Source: Roseateles sp049532965
Lineage (GTDB): Bacteria > Pseudomonadota > Gammaproteobacteria > Burkholderiales > Burkholderiaceae_C
Reading direction: 5' to 3'
Length of the DNA: 64,000 nt
Assembly: GCF_049532965.1 (NCBI RefSeq)
Contig: NZ_CP186694.1
Coordinates: forward strand, 5,084,001-5,148,000
Below, one piece after another: positions 40,831-50,400 of the stretch. Numbering within the stretch: the stretch's first letter is position 1; every line of letters begins with the position of its first letter. A program made the position numbers and the translations under genes. The notes beneath the pieces were generated by a model, which made no database searches, was not told the DNA's origin, and saw nothing but the letters and a program-made list of their open reading frames with translations.

Positions 40831-43707
40831 CTAGCGCCCCGGCGCGGACGGCTCAGGCTGCGCTTCGACGCGAGCCCGGATGTCGTCGAGCCCGGGCTGC
40901 AGCAGGGCGAGGCGCTGCGCGCCATGCGCTTCGTCGATGCTGGCGAGGTCCGCGGCGGTGCGCGCGGCGACCTCTTGCTCATCCTCCCCGTTGTCCACGG
41001 CCTCCGCGTACTGGCGCTGAGCGGCCTCGCGGCGCTCGAGGAAGGCGGCGCAGGCGGGTTCGCGGTCCAGTCGCGTCTGGAACACCGAGCCGAGTGGATC
41101 CTCCTTGGCGGACAGCAGCATCACCACGCCCGGGAAACCGTCGGCGACCTCCTGGGCGACGAGCGTCTTCGCTTCCTTGCGGAACGCGGCCCGCCTGACT
41201 GGCGAGTTCCAGTCCGTGCCTTCGACATAGGCGCCAAAGACGGGTTTGTCCCCGGCTCGGACACGGTCGTCGCCGAGCAGCTCCGCCAGCACCTGCGACA
41301 CATGCCAGCGCAGGATCATGGCGTCCTCGACCGTTTCCTTGAAGCGCGGGCGCCGGTGGGCGCGGTCGGCGCTGGCCCGGGCCAGGCAGGCCTGCACGAA
41401 CGCGTTCTGTGCAACCTGTTCGATCGACGTCGCCTCCGACGCGTCGCGCAGCGCCGACATGGCCGAGAGCGTGAGCGTGCCGCCGTCCGCGCAGGGGCCC
41501 GCCGGTCTGGCCGCCATGTCCCGGCAGCGCCGCGCGAACTCGGCGTCCTTCGACAGCCCGTCGATGATGGTGATCAGGTGGGCGCACAGTTCCACGTCCC
41601 CCCGGCCGAACTGGGCGGTCGCCGAGCGCTGCTGGTGCACCCGGCCCAGGTAGTCGAGCACGGACTCCCCCTCCGGCAGCGCGTTCACTGCCTGGGCGCG
41701 CAATGCGGGCGGCATGCGTCCGTCGGGCCAGAGGTCGCGCAGCGCCGTCATGCGCTTGCGATTGGCGTCGCGACGAACGTGCCGCAGCTGGCCGGGCACC
41801 TGAGGGTCCCACACCCACCCGTCCGGCGCCGCTCCGCGTTCGACGGCGTTGTGCTGATCGGACAGCCTCACGATGTAGAGCGCCGGAAGCTCGAGCTCCA
41901 GCATCCGGATCTGTTGCATTACCGACGCGGACGACAGCTTGCGCGTGTGTCCCAGCGTCGCCGCCGTGATGTCGACGTTGCGCAGGCGCTGCAACTGGTC
42001 ACGAGGCGGCGTCGGCGTCGCATTCAGGTCGAGGTGGCGTACACCCAGGCGGTCGAGCAGCGCGCCCAGCCCGGGCGACGCGGACAGCAACTGGTTGCGC
42101 CACACCAGGGTGCCGTGCTCCGCCAGGCTGTCTGGCGGCAGCAGCGCATCCAGAGCCTTCTCGGGAGGAAGCTCCTTGCCTTGCTCAACCAGCACGGCCG
42201 GGAGCTGGAGCACCTGCATGGCGTCGAAGCTGCGGTGGGTCAGGTACTGCAACCATCGTTCGCGTCGAACGCCCTCGGTTCCGCTCGCCGCGTCGACCCA
42301 GCGGGCGATGGCGGTCAGCGCCTGCCTGGATTCTGTCGAGCGTTCCATGTTGTCGCCGCTTGCCGCCGGGTCGCGAGGAATGGCCATCCATTTGCGCGCG
42401 GCGGTCGCGCTGGTCCGCGCCAGCAGGGCCGCCTCTTCGGGTGACATCGAGGGCAGGGGCCGTGATTCGTCCAGGTAGGACGACAGCAGCTCCTGGGACC
42501 AGTCGCGCAGCAGTGTCTCCGTGGCGCTGAGGCCGGGACAGTCGGGCGTGGCCAGGATCTGCCGGCAAGCAGTCAGATCTGCCATGCCGGGCGGTTCCGC
42601 GCCGAGGTCGCTCGCCAGTGACCAGGCCGAGGGGTCGGAGGAGGTCCGCATCGAGGGCAGCCAGCGCAACGAATGGAGCGATTCAGCGTAGGGCGCGGCC
42701 CGTCCGGTCGAGCCTGGCTGCGACTGTCCCCAACTGGACCAGCTCCACGTGTCCGAGTGGTCGCTGGCCGAGGGCGATGCCGGCGCGGGCGGGTGAAGCT
42801 GGTCCGCGGGGTGTCGAAGGTCGAGAGGCTCCTGGGCCGTCTCCCCTCGGGCGACGGGGACCGGAGACGGAGGTCCGGAGGCCGCTTCCGCCGCCCGGCC
42901 GGGGTCCGCCGCATGGAAGGACAACAGATCCAGCGAGGGCAGTCCGGACGATTCCACACTGATCTGCGACCGGATCGAGTGTTGTGGCATCAGCGCTCGC
43001 GGTCCGATGGCCTGCCTCAGGGTCAACGACGCCGACGCCTGAGCCAGCGATCCCGCTGCGGACTCGCCCTCGCTTCGTGCCGACACGCTGCGCACGACAC
43101 GGCTGCCTGCGGAGGTGGCGGCGACCGGTGCCCGACCGGACTTGCTCGACTGGGGCATCTGGGGTTCGGGTACCGCCCTTGCGAAGCTCAGCACCTGCTC
43201 CCGCTGCTCGAAGCGCTCGGCCAGGGACGCTTCCCGTGGGGCCGTGCCATGCACCTTGACCAGGGCCGCCGTGGGGTCGTTCTGCGTCGTCTGGTCGACC
43301 AGCTGGCAGACGCGCGTGGCCCAGTTGGCGTCCCTGAGCGACGGCGTTCGTCTCGCAGCGTCGCGCCATTCGTCGATCAACGCCAGGAGGCCGGTCCTTT
43401 CCAGCCGGTCCCACGCCACGCGAACGGCGGGCGGGTGCGCCTCGGTCGGCGCGCAGGTGCGGAGCGACTTGTCCGAGTTCTCGAACAAATGCGTGCCGAT
43501 CAGGTTGCAGAGGGGGCCGCCGTTGCTGGTGCCGACCGCCCAGCAGGCGAACACCTCGTCGGCGCTGCGTGTCGGTCTGCTCACAAGCGTCAAGGGGGCA
43601 CCCGAGCCGTCCGCGCCACCAGCGGGGGCGGCGGCCGGATCGGGCCCGCGTGACGCGTGATCGCGTTTCCAGCAGGCGGACGGGGTCGAGGTGGGCTTCT
43701 GGATCAT
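40831..43707 (-). CDS. Putative NEL-type E3 ubiquitin ligase effector
   Basis: The last 300 residues of this 958-residue protein resemble the NEL domain of IpaH/SspH effectors, which transfer host ubiquitin through a catalytic Cys. Cys739 sits in PCADGGTLTLSAMSAL, matching the CEDRVALTWNNL active-site motif. It is preceded by a helix like the one before the IpaH cysteine (FARRCRDMAARPA) and followed by VEDAMILRWHVSQVLAELLG and a KPVFGAY-GTDWNS segment like the later NEL helices. The N-terminal 450 residues are Ser/Pro/Ala-rich and disordered-looking. A leucine-rich middle (about 470-660) lacks canonical LRRs. There is no signal peptide. The start at 43707 is my choice; the frame runs to 44439 only through ylqF. 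No secretion genes are nearby. Confidence 0.65.
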   Translation of the reverse strand: MIQKPTSTPSACWKRDHASRGPDPAAAPAGGADGSGAPLTLVSRPTRSADEVFACWAVGTSNGGPLCNLIGTHLFENSDKSLRTCAPTEAHPPAVRVAWDRLERTGLLALIDEWRDAARRTPSLRDANWATRVCQLVDQTTQNDPTAALVKVHGTAPREASLAERFEQREQVLSFARAVPEPQMPQSSKSGRAPVAATSAGSRVVRSVSARSEGESAAGSLAQASASLTLRQAIGPRALMPQHSIRSQISVESSGLPSLDLLSFHAADPGRAAEAASGPPSPVPVARGETAQEPLDLRHPADQLHPPAPASPSASDHSDTWSWSSWGQSQPGSTGRAAPYAESLHSLRWLPSMRTSSDPSAWSLASDLGAEPPGMADLTACRQILATPDCPGLSATETLLRDWSQELLSSYLDESRPLPSMSPEEAALLARTSATAARKWMAIPRDPAASGDNMERSTESRQALTAIARWVDAASGTEGVRRERWLQYLTHRSFDAMQVLQLPAVLVEQGKELPPEKALDALLPPDSLAEHGTLVWRNQLLSASPGLGALLDRLGVRHLDLNATPTPPRDQLQRLRNVDITAATLGHTRKLSSASVMQQIRMLELELPALYIVRLSDQHNAVERGAAPDGWVWDPQVPGQLRHVRRDANRKRMTALRDLWPDGRMPPALRAQAVNALPEGESVLDYLGRVHQQRSATAQFGRGDVELCAHLITIIDGLSKDAEFARRCRDMAARPAGPCADGGTLTLSAMSALRDASEATSIEQVAQNAFVQACLARASADRAHRRPRFKETVEDAMILRWHVSQVLAELLGDDRVRAGDKPVFGAYVEGTDWNSPVRRAAFRKEAKTLVAQEVADGFPGVVMLLSAKEDPLGSVFQTRLDREPACAAFLERREAAQRQYAEAVDNGEDEQEVAARTAADLASIDEAHGAQRLALLQPGLDDIRARVEAQPEPSAPGR

Positions 43708-43806
43708 GAGCGGCGGTGCGGCGTTGCGACCTGCGCTAGTGGCGACGCCGCTCCGAGTCGTTGGGGAAATCGTGGGCTCCGCCGGGATCGCGGACAATCG
43801 CGCCCC

Positions 43807-44829
43807 ATGGCGATTCAATGGTTTCCCGGGCACATGCACAAGACCCGGGGCGCGATCCGCGAGCGCATGAAAAGCGGGATCGACGTGGTCATCGAGATGC
43901 TCGATGCCCGCGTGCCCGCGAGCAGCGCCAATCCGCTGCTCGCGCAGCTGACGCAGGGCCGTCCGGCGCTGAAGCTGCTCAACAAGCAGGACCTGGCCGA
44001 TCCAGCCCGCACGGCCGAGTGGCTGGCGTTCTATCGCGCCCGGCCGAACACCCGCGCCATGGCCATCCATCAAGGGCAGCCGGGCCTGGCCAAGGCGATG
44101 GCGGCGGAGTGCCGCGCGCTCGCGCCCAACCGCGGCGGCCTGGACAAGCCGCTGCGCGTACTGATCTGCGGCATTCCCAACGTCGGCAAGTCGACGCTGA
44201 TCAACACGATCGTCGGCAAGCGCGCCGCAGCCACCGGCGACGAGCCCGGCATCACCAAGATCGAGCAGAAGATCCTGCTCGACAAGGGCGTCTACCTGTT
44301 CGACACCCCCGGCATGCTGTGGCCCAAGATCCGTGTGCCCGAGGCCGGCGTCAACCTCGCGGCCAGTGGCGCCATCGGCCGCAATGCCTTCGAGGAAGAG
44401 GTCGTGGCGCTGGACCTGCTCGGCTACCTGCGCCGTCACTATCCGCAGTCGCTGAAGGCGCGCTACCAGCTCGAACCGGATGGCTCGCTACTCGACGGCG
44501 AGGTGCTGGCCGCGCTCGGCAAGCGTCGCGGCGCCGTGCTGTCGGGCGGGCGCATCAACCTGCAGAAGGCCGCCGAGATCCTGCTGTACGACCTGCGCCA
44601 GGGACACCTGGGCCGCATCACGCTGGAAACCCCCGACGAGTTCGCCGAATGGACGGCCGCGGCCGAGGCGGCCGAGGCCGCGCGGCTCGCCGAGAAGGAG
44701 GCCCGCCTCGCGGCGGGCAAGCGCGGGACGCGGGACGAGTACTCGCTCGACGAGGACGAGGACGAGGACGACGATGAGGATGTCGACGAGGACGGCGACC
44801 CGGCGTTCGACGGCGACCGCCGTCAGTGA
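43807..44829 (+). CDS. ylqF: Ribosome biogenesis GTPase YlqF/RbgA
   Basis: The 340-residue GTPase has the circularly permuted motif order of the YlqF/RbgA family. G4 (NKQD, about residue 59) comes first, then G1 GIPNVGKST (about 122) and G3 DTPG. It opens with MAIQWFPGHMHK, the family N-terminus, which fixes the start at 43807. The family helps assemble the large ribosomal subunit. An unusual acidic tail of repeated Glu-Asp pairs closes the protein. Its 3' end overlaps the convergent TRIC-like gene by 7 bases. It lies head-to-head with the NEL-type gene, with 99 bases between starts. Confidence 0.93.
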   Translation: MAIQWFPGHMHKTRGAIRERMKSGIDVVIEMLDARVPASSANPLLAQLTQGRPALKLLNKQDLADPARTAEWLAFYRARPNTRAMAIHQGQPGLAKAMAAECRALAPNRGGLDKPLRVLICGIPNVGKSTLINTIVGKRAAATGDEPGITKIEQKILLDKGVYLFDTPGMLWPKIRVPEAGVNLAASGAIGRNAFEEEVVALDLLGYLRRHYPQSLKARYQLEPDGSLLDGEVLAALGKRRGAVLSGGRINLQKAAEILLYDLRQGHLGRITLETPDEFAEWTAAAEAAEAARLAEKEARLAAGKRGTRDEYSLDEDEDEDDDEDVDEDGDPAFDGDRRQ

Positions 44830-45440
44830 ACCCGCAGCATCTGCAGCGCCGGGAGCTGCCAGCCGAAATACAGCGCCGCCAGGCGCAGTGAGGCGACGCC
44901 CACCATGCCGAGGACGAAGGCCCAGCGCATCGGGACGCCAGCGGCCTTGAGGAGGAAATACAGCGCGATGCCGCCGATCGCGGCGGTCGCGTAGATGTCC
45001 TTGCGCAGCAGCAGCGGCGCCTGTCCGCTCAGCACGTCGCGCAGCACGCCCCCACCGCACGCGGTCAGCGTGCCCATCAGCAGCGCGGGCATCGGCTTCA
45101 CGCCGTGTTCCTCGGCGATCTCGGTGCCGCACAGCGCGAACAGCGCCAGCCCCAGCGCGTCGGCAACCTTGAGGATGGTGATCGCATGTTCCGGAAACGG
45201 CCCGACGACCAGCGCGGCCAGCGCGCTGGCGACGATCACCGCCAGGTAGCGCGTGTCCTTCATCCAGAACACCGGGTGGCGGTTCAGCAGCAGGTCGCGC
45301 AGCGTGCCGCCGCCCACCGCCGTCATCGCGGCGATCACCACCAGGCCGAACAGGTCCAGCCCCGCCTGCATCGCGGCCAGCGCGCCGCTGACGGCAAACA
45401 CCGCCACGCCCAGCAAGTCGAACCAATAGATCATCGGCAT
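44823..45440 (-). CDS. Trimeric intracellular cation channel family protein (UPF0126/TRIC-like)
   Basis: The 205-residue inner-membrane protein has about seven hydrophobic helices. It carries two copies of the glycine-rich TRIC motif: GGGTLRDLLLNRHPVFW and GGGVLRDVLSGQAPLLL. Prokaryotic TRIC channels form homotrimers that pass monovalent cations; the physiological role in bacteria is unclear. The start MPMIYWFDLLGVAVFAVSG at 45440 is typical. It is convergent with ylqF and divergent from htpG. Confidence 0.88.
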   Translation of the reverse strand: MPMIYWFDLLGVAVFAVSGALAAMQAGLDLFGLVVIAAMTAVGGGTLRDLLLNRHPVFWMKDTRYLAVIVASALAALVVGPFPEHAITILKVADALGLALFALCGTEIAEEHGVKPMPALLMGTLTACGGGVLRDVLSGQAPLLLRKDIYATAAIGGIALYFLLKAAGVPMRWAFVLGMVGVASLRLAALYFGWQLPALQMLRVH

Positions 45441-45483
45441 AGGGCGCGCAGTGTAGGGGCGCCTTCCGCGGTCGGCGAGGGCC

Positions 45484-45511
45484 CTTGAATTCGGCGACGT
45501 CGCGCCCATCT
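45484..45511 (+). promoter_or_regulatory. Sigma-32 heat-shock promoter of htpG
   Basis: CTTGAA (45484-45489) and GCCCATCT (45504-45511) with a 14-base spacer match the sigma-32 consensus CTTGAAA-N11-16-CCCCATnT very closely. It lies 78 bases before the htpG start. The position and gene identity support it strongly. Confidence 0.75.
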
Positions 45512-45588
45512 GCCCGCCGCGATAATCCGGCCCCTCGATCGAGGGGCCACTTCACCCCCGTTTCTTTCATCCACCCTTCTTTCGAACG

Positions 45589-47481
45589 ATGGACAAGCAA
45601 ACCCATTCCTTCCAGGCCGAGGTCAAGCAGATCCTGCATCTGGTGACGCATTCGCTGTACTCGAACAAGGAGATCTTCCTGCGCGAGCTGGTCAGCAACG
45701 CCTCCGACGCCTGCGACAAGCTGCGCTTCGAGGCGCTCGACCATCCGCAGCTGTTCGAGGACCAGCCCAACCTCGAGGTCCGGGTCTCGTTCGACGCCGC
45801 CGCCCGCACCGTCACGATCAGCGACAACGGCATCGGCCTGTCCGCGGAAGAGGCCATCGCCCACCTGGGCACGATCGCCAAGAGCGGCACTCGCGAGTTC
45901 ATGGCCAAGCTGGAGGGCGACCAGAAGAAGGACGCCAACCTGATCGGCCAGTTCGGGGTCGGCTTCTATTCGGGTTTCATCGTCGCGGACCGCATCACGG
46001 TGGAATCGCGACGCGCCGGACTGCCGGCGGACCAGGCGGTGCGCTGGAGCTCGGAAGGCACCGGCGACTTCGAGGTCGAGACCATCACCAAGCTCGGCCG
46101 CGGCACCGACGTCATCCTGCACCTGCGCGAGGGCGAGGACGAGTTCCTCAAGACCTGGCGCCTGAAGTCGACGATCGCGAAGTACTCCGACCACATCTCG
46201 CTGCCCATCCTGATGCGCAAGGAAGAGTGGGACGCGGACAAGGCCGAGCAGGTGCTCAAGGACGAGTGGGAGCCGGTCAACAAGGCTTCCGCGCTGTGGA
46301 CCCGCAGCAAGAGCGACATCACGCAGGCCGAGTACGACGCGTTCTACCAGCAGATCAGCTACGACACCGAGCCGCCGCTGGCGTTCACCCACAACCGCGT
46401 CGAGGGCCGCAGCGAGTACACCCAGCTGCTGTACATCCCGGCCAAGGCGCCGTTCGACCTCTGGAACCGGGACAAGCGCGGCGGCGTGAAGCTGTACGTC
46501 AAGCGCGTGTTCATCATGGACGACGCCGAGGCGCTGATGCCGGTGTACCTGCGCTTCGTCAAGGGCGTGATCGACTCGGCGGACCTGCCGCTGAACGTCA
46601 GCCGCGAGCTGCTGCAGGAAAGCCGTGACGTGAAGGCGATCCGCGAGGGCTCGACCAAGCGCGTGCTGTCGATGCTGGAGGTGCTCGCCAACAGCGAGGA
46701 CGCCGCCGAGCGCGACAAGTACGCCCGTTTCTGGACCGACTTCGGCCAGGTGCTGAAGGAGGGCGTCGGCGAGGACCACGCCAACCAGGAACGCCTGGTC
46801 AAGCTGCTGCGCTTCGCGTCGACGCATGCCGACCAGAACGTGTCCTTCGCCGACTATGTGTCGCGCATGAAGGAGGGCCAGGAGGCCATCTACTACATCA
46901 CCGCCGACAGCCTGGCCGCCGCGAAGAACAGCCCGCAACTGGAGATCTTCCGCAAGAAAGGCATCGAGGTGCTGCTGCTGGTCGACCGCGTCGACGAGTG
47001 GATGCTCTCGCACGTCTTCGAGTTCGAGGGCAAGTCGCTGCAGTCGGTCGCCAAGGGCGCCGTCGACCTGGGCCAGCTCCAGGACGAGGAAGAGAAGAAG
47101 AAGGCCGAGGAAGCCGCCGAGCAGTTCAAGCCGGTGCTGGAGCGCCTGAAGACCGCGCTGGCCGGCCGCGCGAAGGACGTGCGCGTCACGACGCGCCTGG
47201 TCGATTCGCCGGCCTGCGTGGTGGTCGAGGAGGGCGACATCAGCGGCCACCTGGCGCGCATGCTGAAGCAGGCCGGCCAGACGGCGCCGGCAGCGCAGCC
47301 GACGCTCGAGATCAATCCCGATCACGCGCTGGTGCGCAAGCTCGGCGCGATCGCGGGCGACGACGCCCGTTTCGGCGACCTGGCGCAGGTGCTCTTCGAC
47401 CAGGCGCTGCTGGCCGAAGGCGGCGTCCTCGAGGATCCGGCCGCCTACGTGCGGCGCGTCAACGCGCTACTGCTGGCCTGA
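45589..47481 (+). CDS. htpG: Molecular chaperone HtpG (Hsp90)
   Basis: HtpG is the bacterial Hsp90, an ATP-driven dimeric chaperone of the cytoplasm. The 630-residue protein is full length. The N-terminal ATPase domain has HSLYSNKEIFLRELVSNASDA, DNGIGL and GQFGVGFYS. The middle domain has PFDLWNRDKRGGVKLYVKRVF and the LPLNVSRE-LLQ catalytic-loop region, and the dimerisation domain ends LARMLKQAGQ. It is preceded by a sigma-32 promoter. Its 3' end overlaps the 3' end of the giant toxin-like gene by 15 bases on the opposite strand. Confidence 0.97.
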   Translation: MDKQTHSFQAEVKQILHLVTHSLYSNKEIFLRELVSNASDACDKLRFEALDHPQLFEDQPNLEVRVSFDAAARTVTISDNGIGLSAEEAIAHLGTIAKSGTREFMAKLEGDQKKDANLIGQFGVGFYSGFIVADRITVESRRAGLPADQAVRWSSEGTGDFEVETITKLGRGTDVILHLREGEDEFLKTWRLKSTIAKYSDHISLPILMRKEEWDADKAEQVLKDEWEPVNKASALWTRSKSDITQAEYDAFYQQISYDTEPPLAFTHNRVEGRSEYTQLLYIPAKAPFDLWNRDKRGGVKLYVKRVFIMDDAEALMPVYLRFVKGVIDSADLPLNVSRELLQESRDVKAIREGSTKRVLSMLEVLANSEDAAERDKYARFWTDFGQVLKEGVGEDHANQERLVKLLRFASTHADQNVSFADYVSRMKEGQEAIYYITADSLAAAKNSPQLEIFRKKGIEVLLLVDRVDEWMLSHVFEFEGKSLQSVAKGAVDLGQLQDEEEKKKAEEAAEQFKPVLERLKTALAGRAKDVRVTTRLVDSPACVVVEEGDISGHLARMLKQAGQTAPAAQPTLEINPDHALVRKLGAIAGDDARFGDLAQVLFDQALLAEGGVLEDPAAYVRRVNALLLA

Positions 47482-50400
47482 CCCGGCCAGGGCCGCCAGC
47501 GGCGCCGCCGGCTGTCGCAGCGGCAACGCGTTGCCCGGGACGGACGACATCGGCTCGAACGCCGCCATCGCCTCGATCAGCTGCAGCGCCCGCAAGGGCA
47601 CGTCGATGACGCCGTCCGGACCCTCGCGCCGCGCGACGGGCACGGGCTGCGGCGAGGCGCTGGTCCCGGGGCGAGTCGACAACCGGACCGTCCAGTGGCC
47701 GTCCGGTGGATCGATCCGCCGACCGCCCAGGTGCAGTTCGGCGAAGCCGGCGTCTTCCTCTCCGGTGGTGTTTTCCGTGTCCGCTTGGGCGATGCCGTCG
47801 TCCGCGGCGCCTTTCTTGCTGTCTTGCGCGGCAGGGCTTGCCGCCGGTGTGGGCGGCCCGACCAGCGTGCGCATTGCCGTCGCCGAGACCGCGGCGTCGA
47901 TCCAGTGCCCGGCCGCGTCCTTGAACCGCAGGTAGACCATCGTCTCGTCCGACGTGGTGCCGTGGCGCGGCAGCCGTTCACCGAGCCGTTCGACCTGGGC
48001 CTCGTCCGAGTCGTCCTGGGCGCGAAGCAGCGCGTCACCCGACTGCGTCGTCAAGCGGAACGAGGCGGTTGACAACTCCAGCAGCGGCGCCGGCAGCGCG
48101 ATCCGCGGCGGTGGCGGCGTGACCCGCTGCGACGTGTTGCGTCCGAGGATCAACCGGGGATCGGGGACCAGCGGGTCGCGCATCGGATCGCCGTCCGACG
48201 GCACGAGCGCGTCGCGGATGACCACCGTCGGACCTGGGGCCCGCTGCGACAGCACGCTCAGCGCCTTGCCGGTCGGATCCCGATCATTGCGCAGCAGCAG
48301 GTGCAGGCCCTCGTAGAGTGCCTTGGTCACACCGGGCCCCGTGTCGTCCAGATCGACGAAGCGCAGCCTGTCGTCGGCTTCGGCCAGGATCTCAAGCCGC
48401 TGCAGGCCATCTGCCGCCATTGCTTCCAGTCCGTCCAGGTCGACCTCGCGTCCGTTCGACTGGATCAGCACCTGTGGCGGGCAGCGCTGGAGCAGTCCTC
48501 GCCGCTTCAGCGCGCGGTAGCCGGCGTCCTGGGGCAGCCTGAACGGTGTGTCGCCCTGGTTGTCGCCAGAGAGCTCGACGGTCAGCACGCCATCGGCCAG
48601 CTGATAGTGCACGCCGTCCAGCCCGCGGATCTCGAAGCCGTGGGCCGTCAGGCGGAGCAGGTCGAAGTCCAGCGGGCGCCAGGCCGTCGAGAGCCCGCGC
48701 ACCCACCGGTCGAGCTGCTTGAACGAGAACTCCTGCGGACGCAGCGCAGTCGGTTTCCTGGCGAGCGCGCCGAGGTCCGCGGCGTTGAGCGTTTCGGTGT
48801 TGCCCAGGTAATGCCAATGGTCGTTGGAGCGCTCGTCCGTCGGGAAGTTCGGATAGAACCCCGTGGCCGTGTCCGTCTGATGCAGGCGGAACAGCTCGGA
48901 CTTGCCGGTGTAGGGGTTCTCGTAGACGTAGGCCTGGCCTTGTTTCGGGTCCGGGTCGCGGGCTTGCCACTGGTGGTACGCCTGGGGATCGAAGACCTGT
49001 GGACCGGGGGCGACGGGCAGGTCCGGATCGACCGCAGTGCCGGCGGACAGGGAAGGCCGAGCGGCCTCGGCGGCCCATGGGCGCCGGGTAGGCTCCGGCG
49101 CATCGGGCAGCCAGGCCCGGATCAGCGTGGCCAATTGCTGGTTCTCGACCGCATCGAGGGAAAGAGGCGCGCGCTGTCGATCGTCCGCCAGGCGCCGCGC
49201 CTGCGAGATGCGCGCCAGGAGTGCCTCGGTGGCGACCTCGCGCAGTGCGTCGAGCAGCGCACCCTGCGCATGGCGAGCCACCCAGAGGTCGAGTGGTGGA
49301 CCGGAGGCGATCAGTTGCTCCATCCACAGGCGCAGCGTCGCCCGGCTGACCCGTGCGGCCGGTGCCGTGCCCGTCGCGCCTGTCATCCCAGGCGCAGGCG
49401 GGATCGCCTGCACCGCGCCGGCGCTCGTCGGCGGGCCGTCGCTCACTCGCGCCGTCAGGCCGGCCGCCTGGACCTTGTGCAGCAGCGATCGGGTCAGTCC
49501 GACGAACTCGTCCCCCGCCGGCGTCGCTGGCGCCCGTTCGGAACGGACGGGAGAGGCCGCCAGCTTGTCGAGCTCGCGATAAAGGTCCGAGCCGCGGATC
49601 TTCTTCGCCCGCGCGGCGTGCTTCCAGAGGCCGGTGGCGCGCACTTCGTCGCGTTTGGCGATCAGCTTCTTCTCCATCATGTCGAGCGTCGCGCGCGAAG
49701 CGGCATACGGAACGTGTGCGCCATCGCGCCGCACCGCCATGATCCCAGGACCGTCGTGGCCATCGATGCGCAGCGGCAGCTCTTCGTCCAGCTGTTTCAC
49801 CAGCGTCTCCGAGACGTCTGTCGAGCGTCCGAGCGGAATGCTCGTGGCACCCGACCCCGCCGCGGCGCGGGCGTCGGCCAGCGCCGTCAACAGCCTGGCC
49901 AGACGGGTGCGGCGCTCGACGGTGGGCAACTGCGGGAGCCCGGGTACCTGCCAGGCGCCGCCGAGGCGGCCCGATTGCTGCGCGTGCAGGAGCAGCACGG
50001 CCAGGCGCGCGTTGTCCAGCGCCTTGCGGCCGATGCTCGGCGAGCTCTCCGCCTGGCCCGCCGCGGACTTCGGCACCCGGGCCATGCCGGCCACCTGTCC
50101 GAATCCAGCGTGCGCCAGGTCGACGGCCAGGGTCGGATCGCTGTCGAGCGGCACCTTGTCCGACCTGGCCTTTCGCCCGGGCTTGGGCTTGGACTTCGAC
50201 CGGGACGCCGGCCCCGGCCGCGTTGCGGGGCTGCCACCGGCGTCCGGTGCAGCATGGGCGCGAGGACCGGTGCTCGAGTCGGCGTCGGCGCCAGCATCGG
50301 CATTGACGTCGGCATCGGCGCCAGTCTCGGACCCGGTCCACCGGGACAGCCGGTCCAACCGTACCCAAAGCTCGAGCAGCGTGTCCGGATCGACCGCGCG

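Noticed and set aside
43708..43806. hrpII/PIP-type box (TTCG-N16-TTCG) upstream of the NEL-type gene
   Set aside because: No such pair is present on the minus strand in the gap to ylqF, so there is no sequence evidence for HrpB/HrpG-type control.
43708..44439. Extension of the NEL-type protein upstream to 44439
   Set aside because: This part is antisense to the well-conserved ylqF gene and has mirror-frame composition; the ATG at 43707 lies just before the ylqF region.
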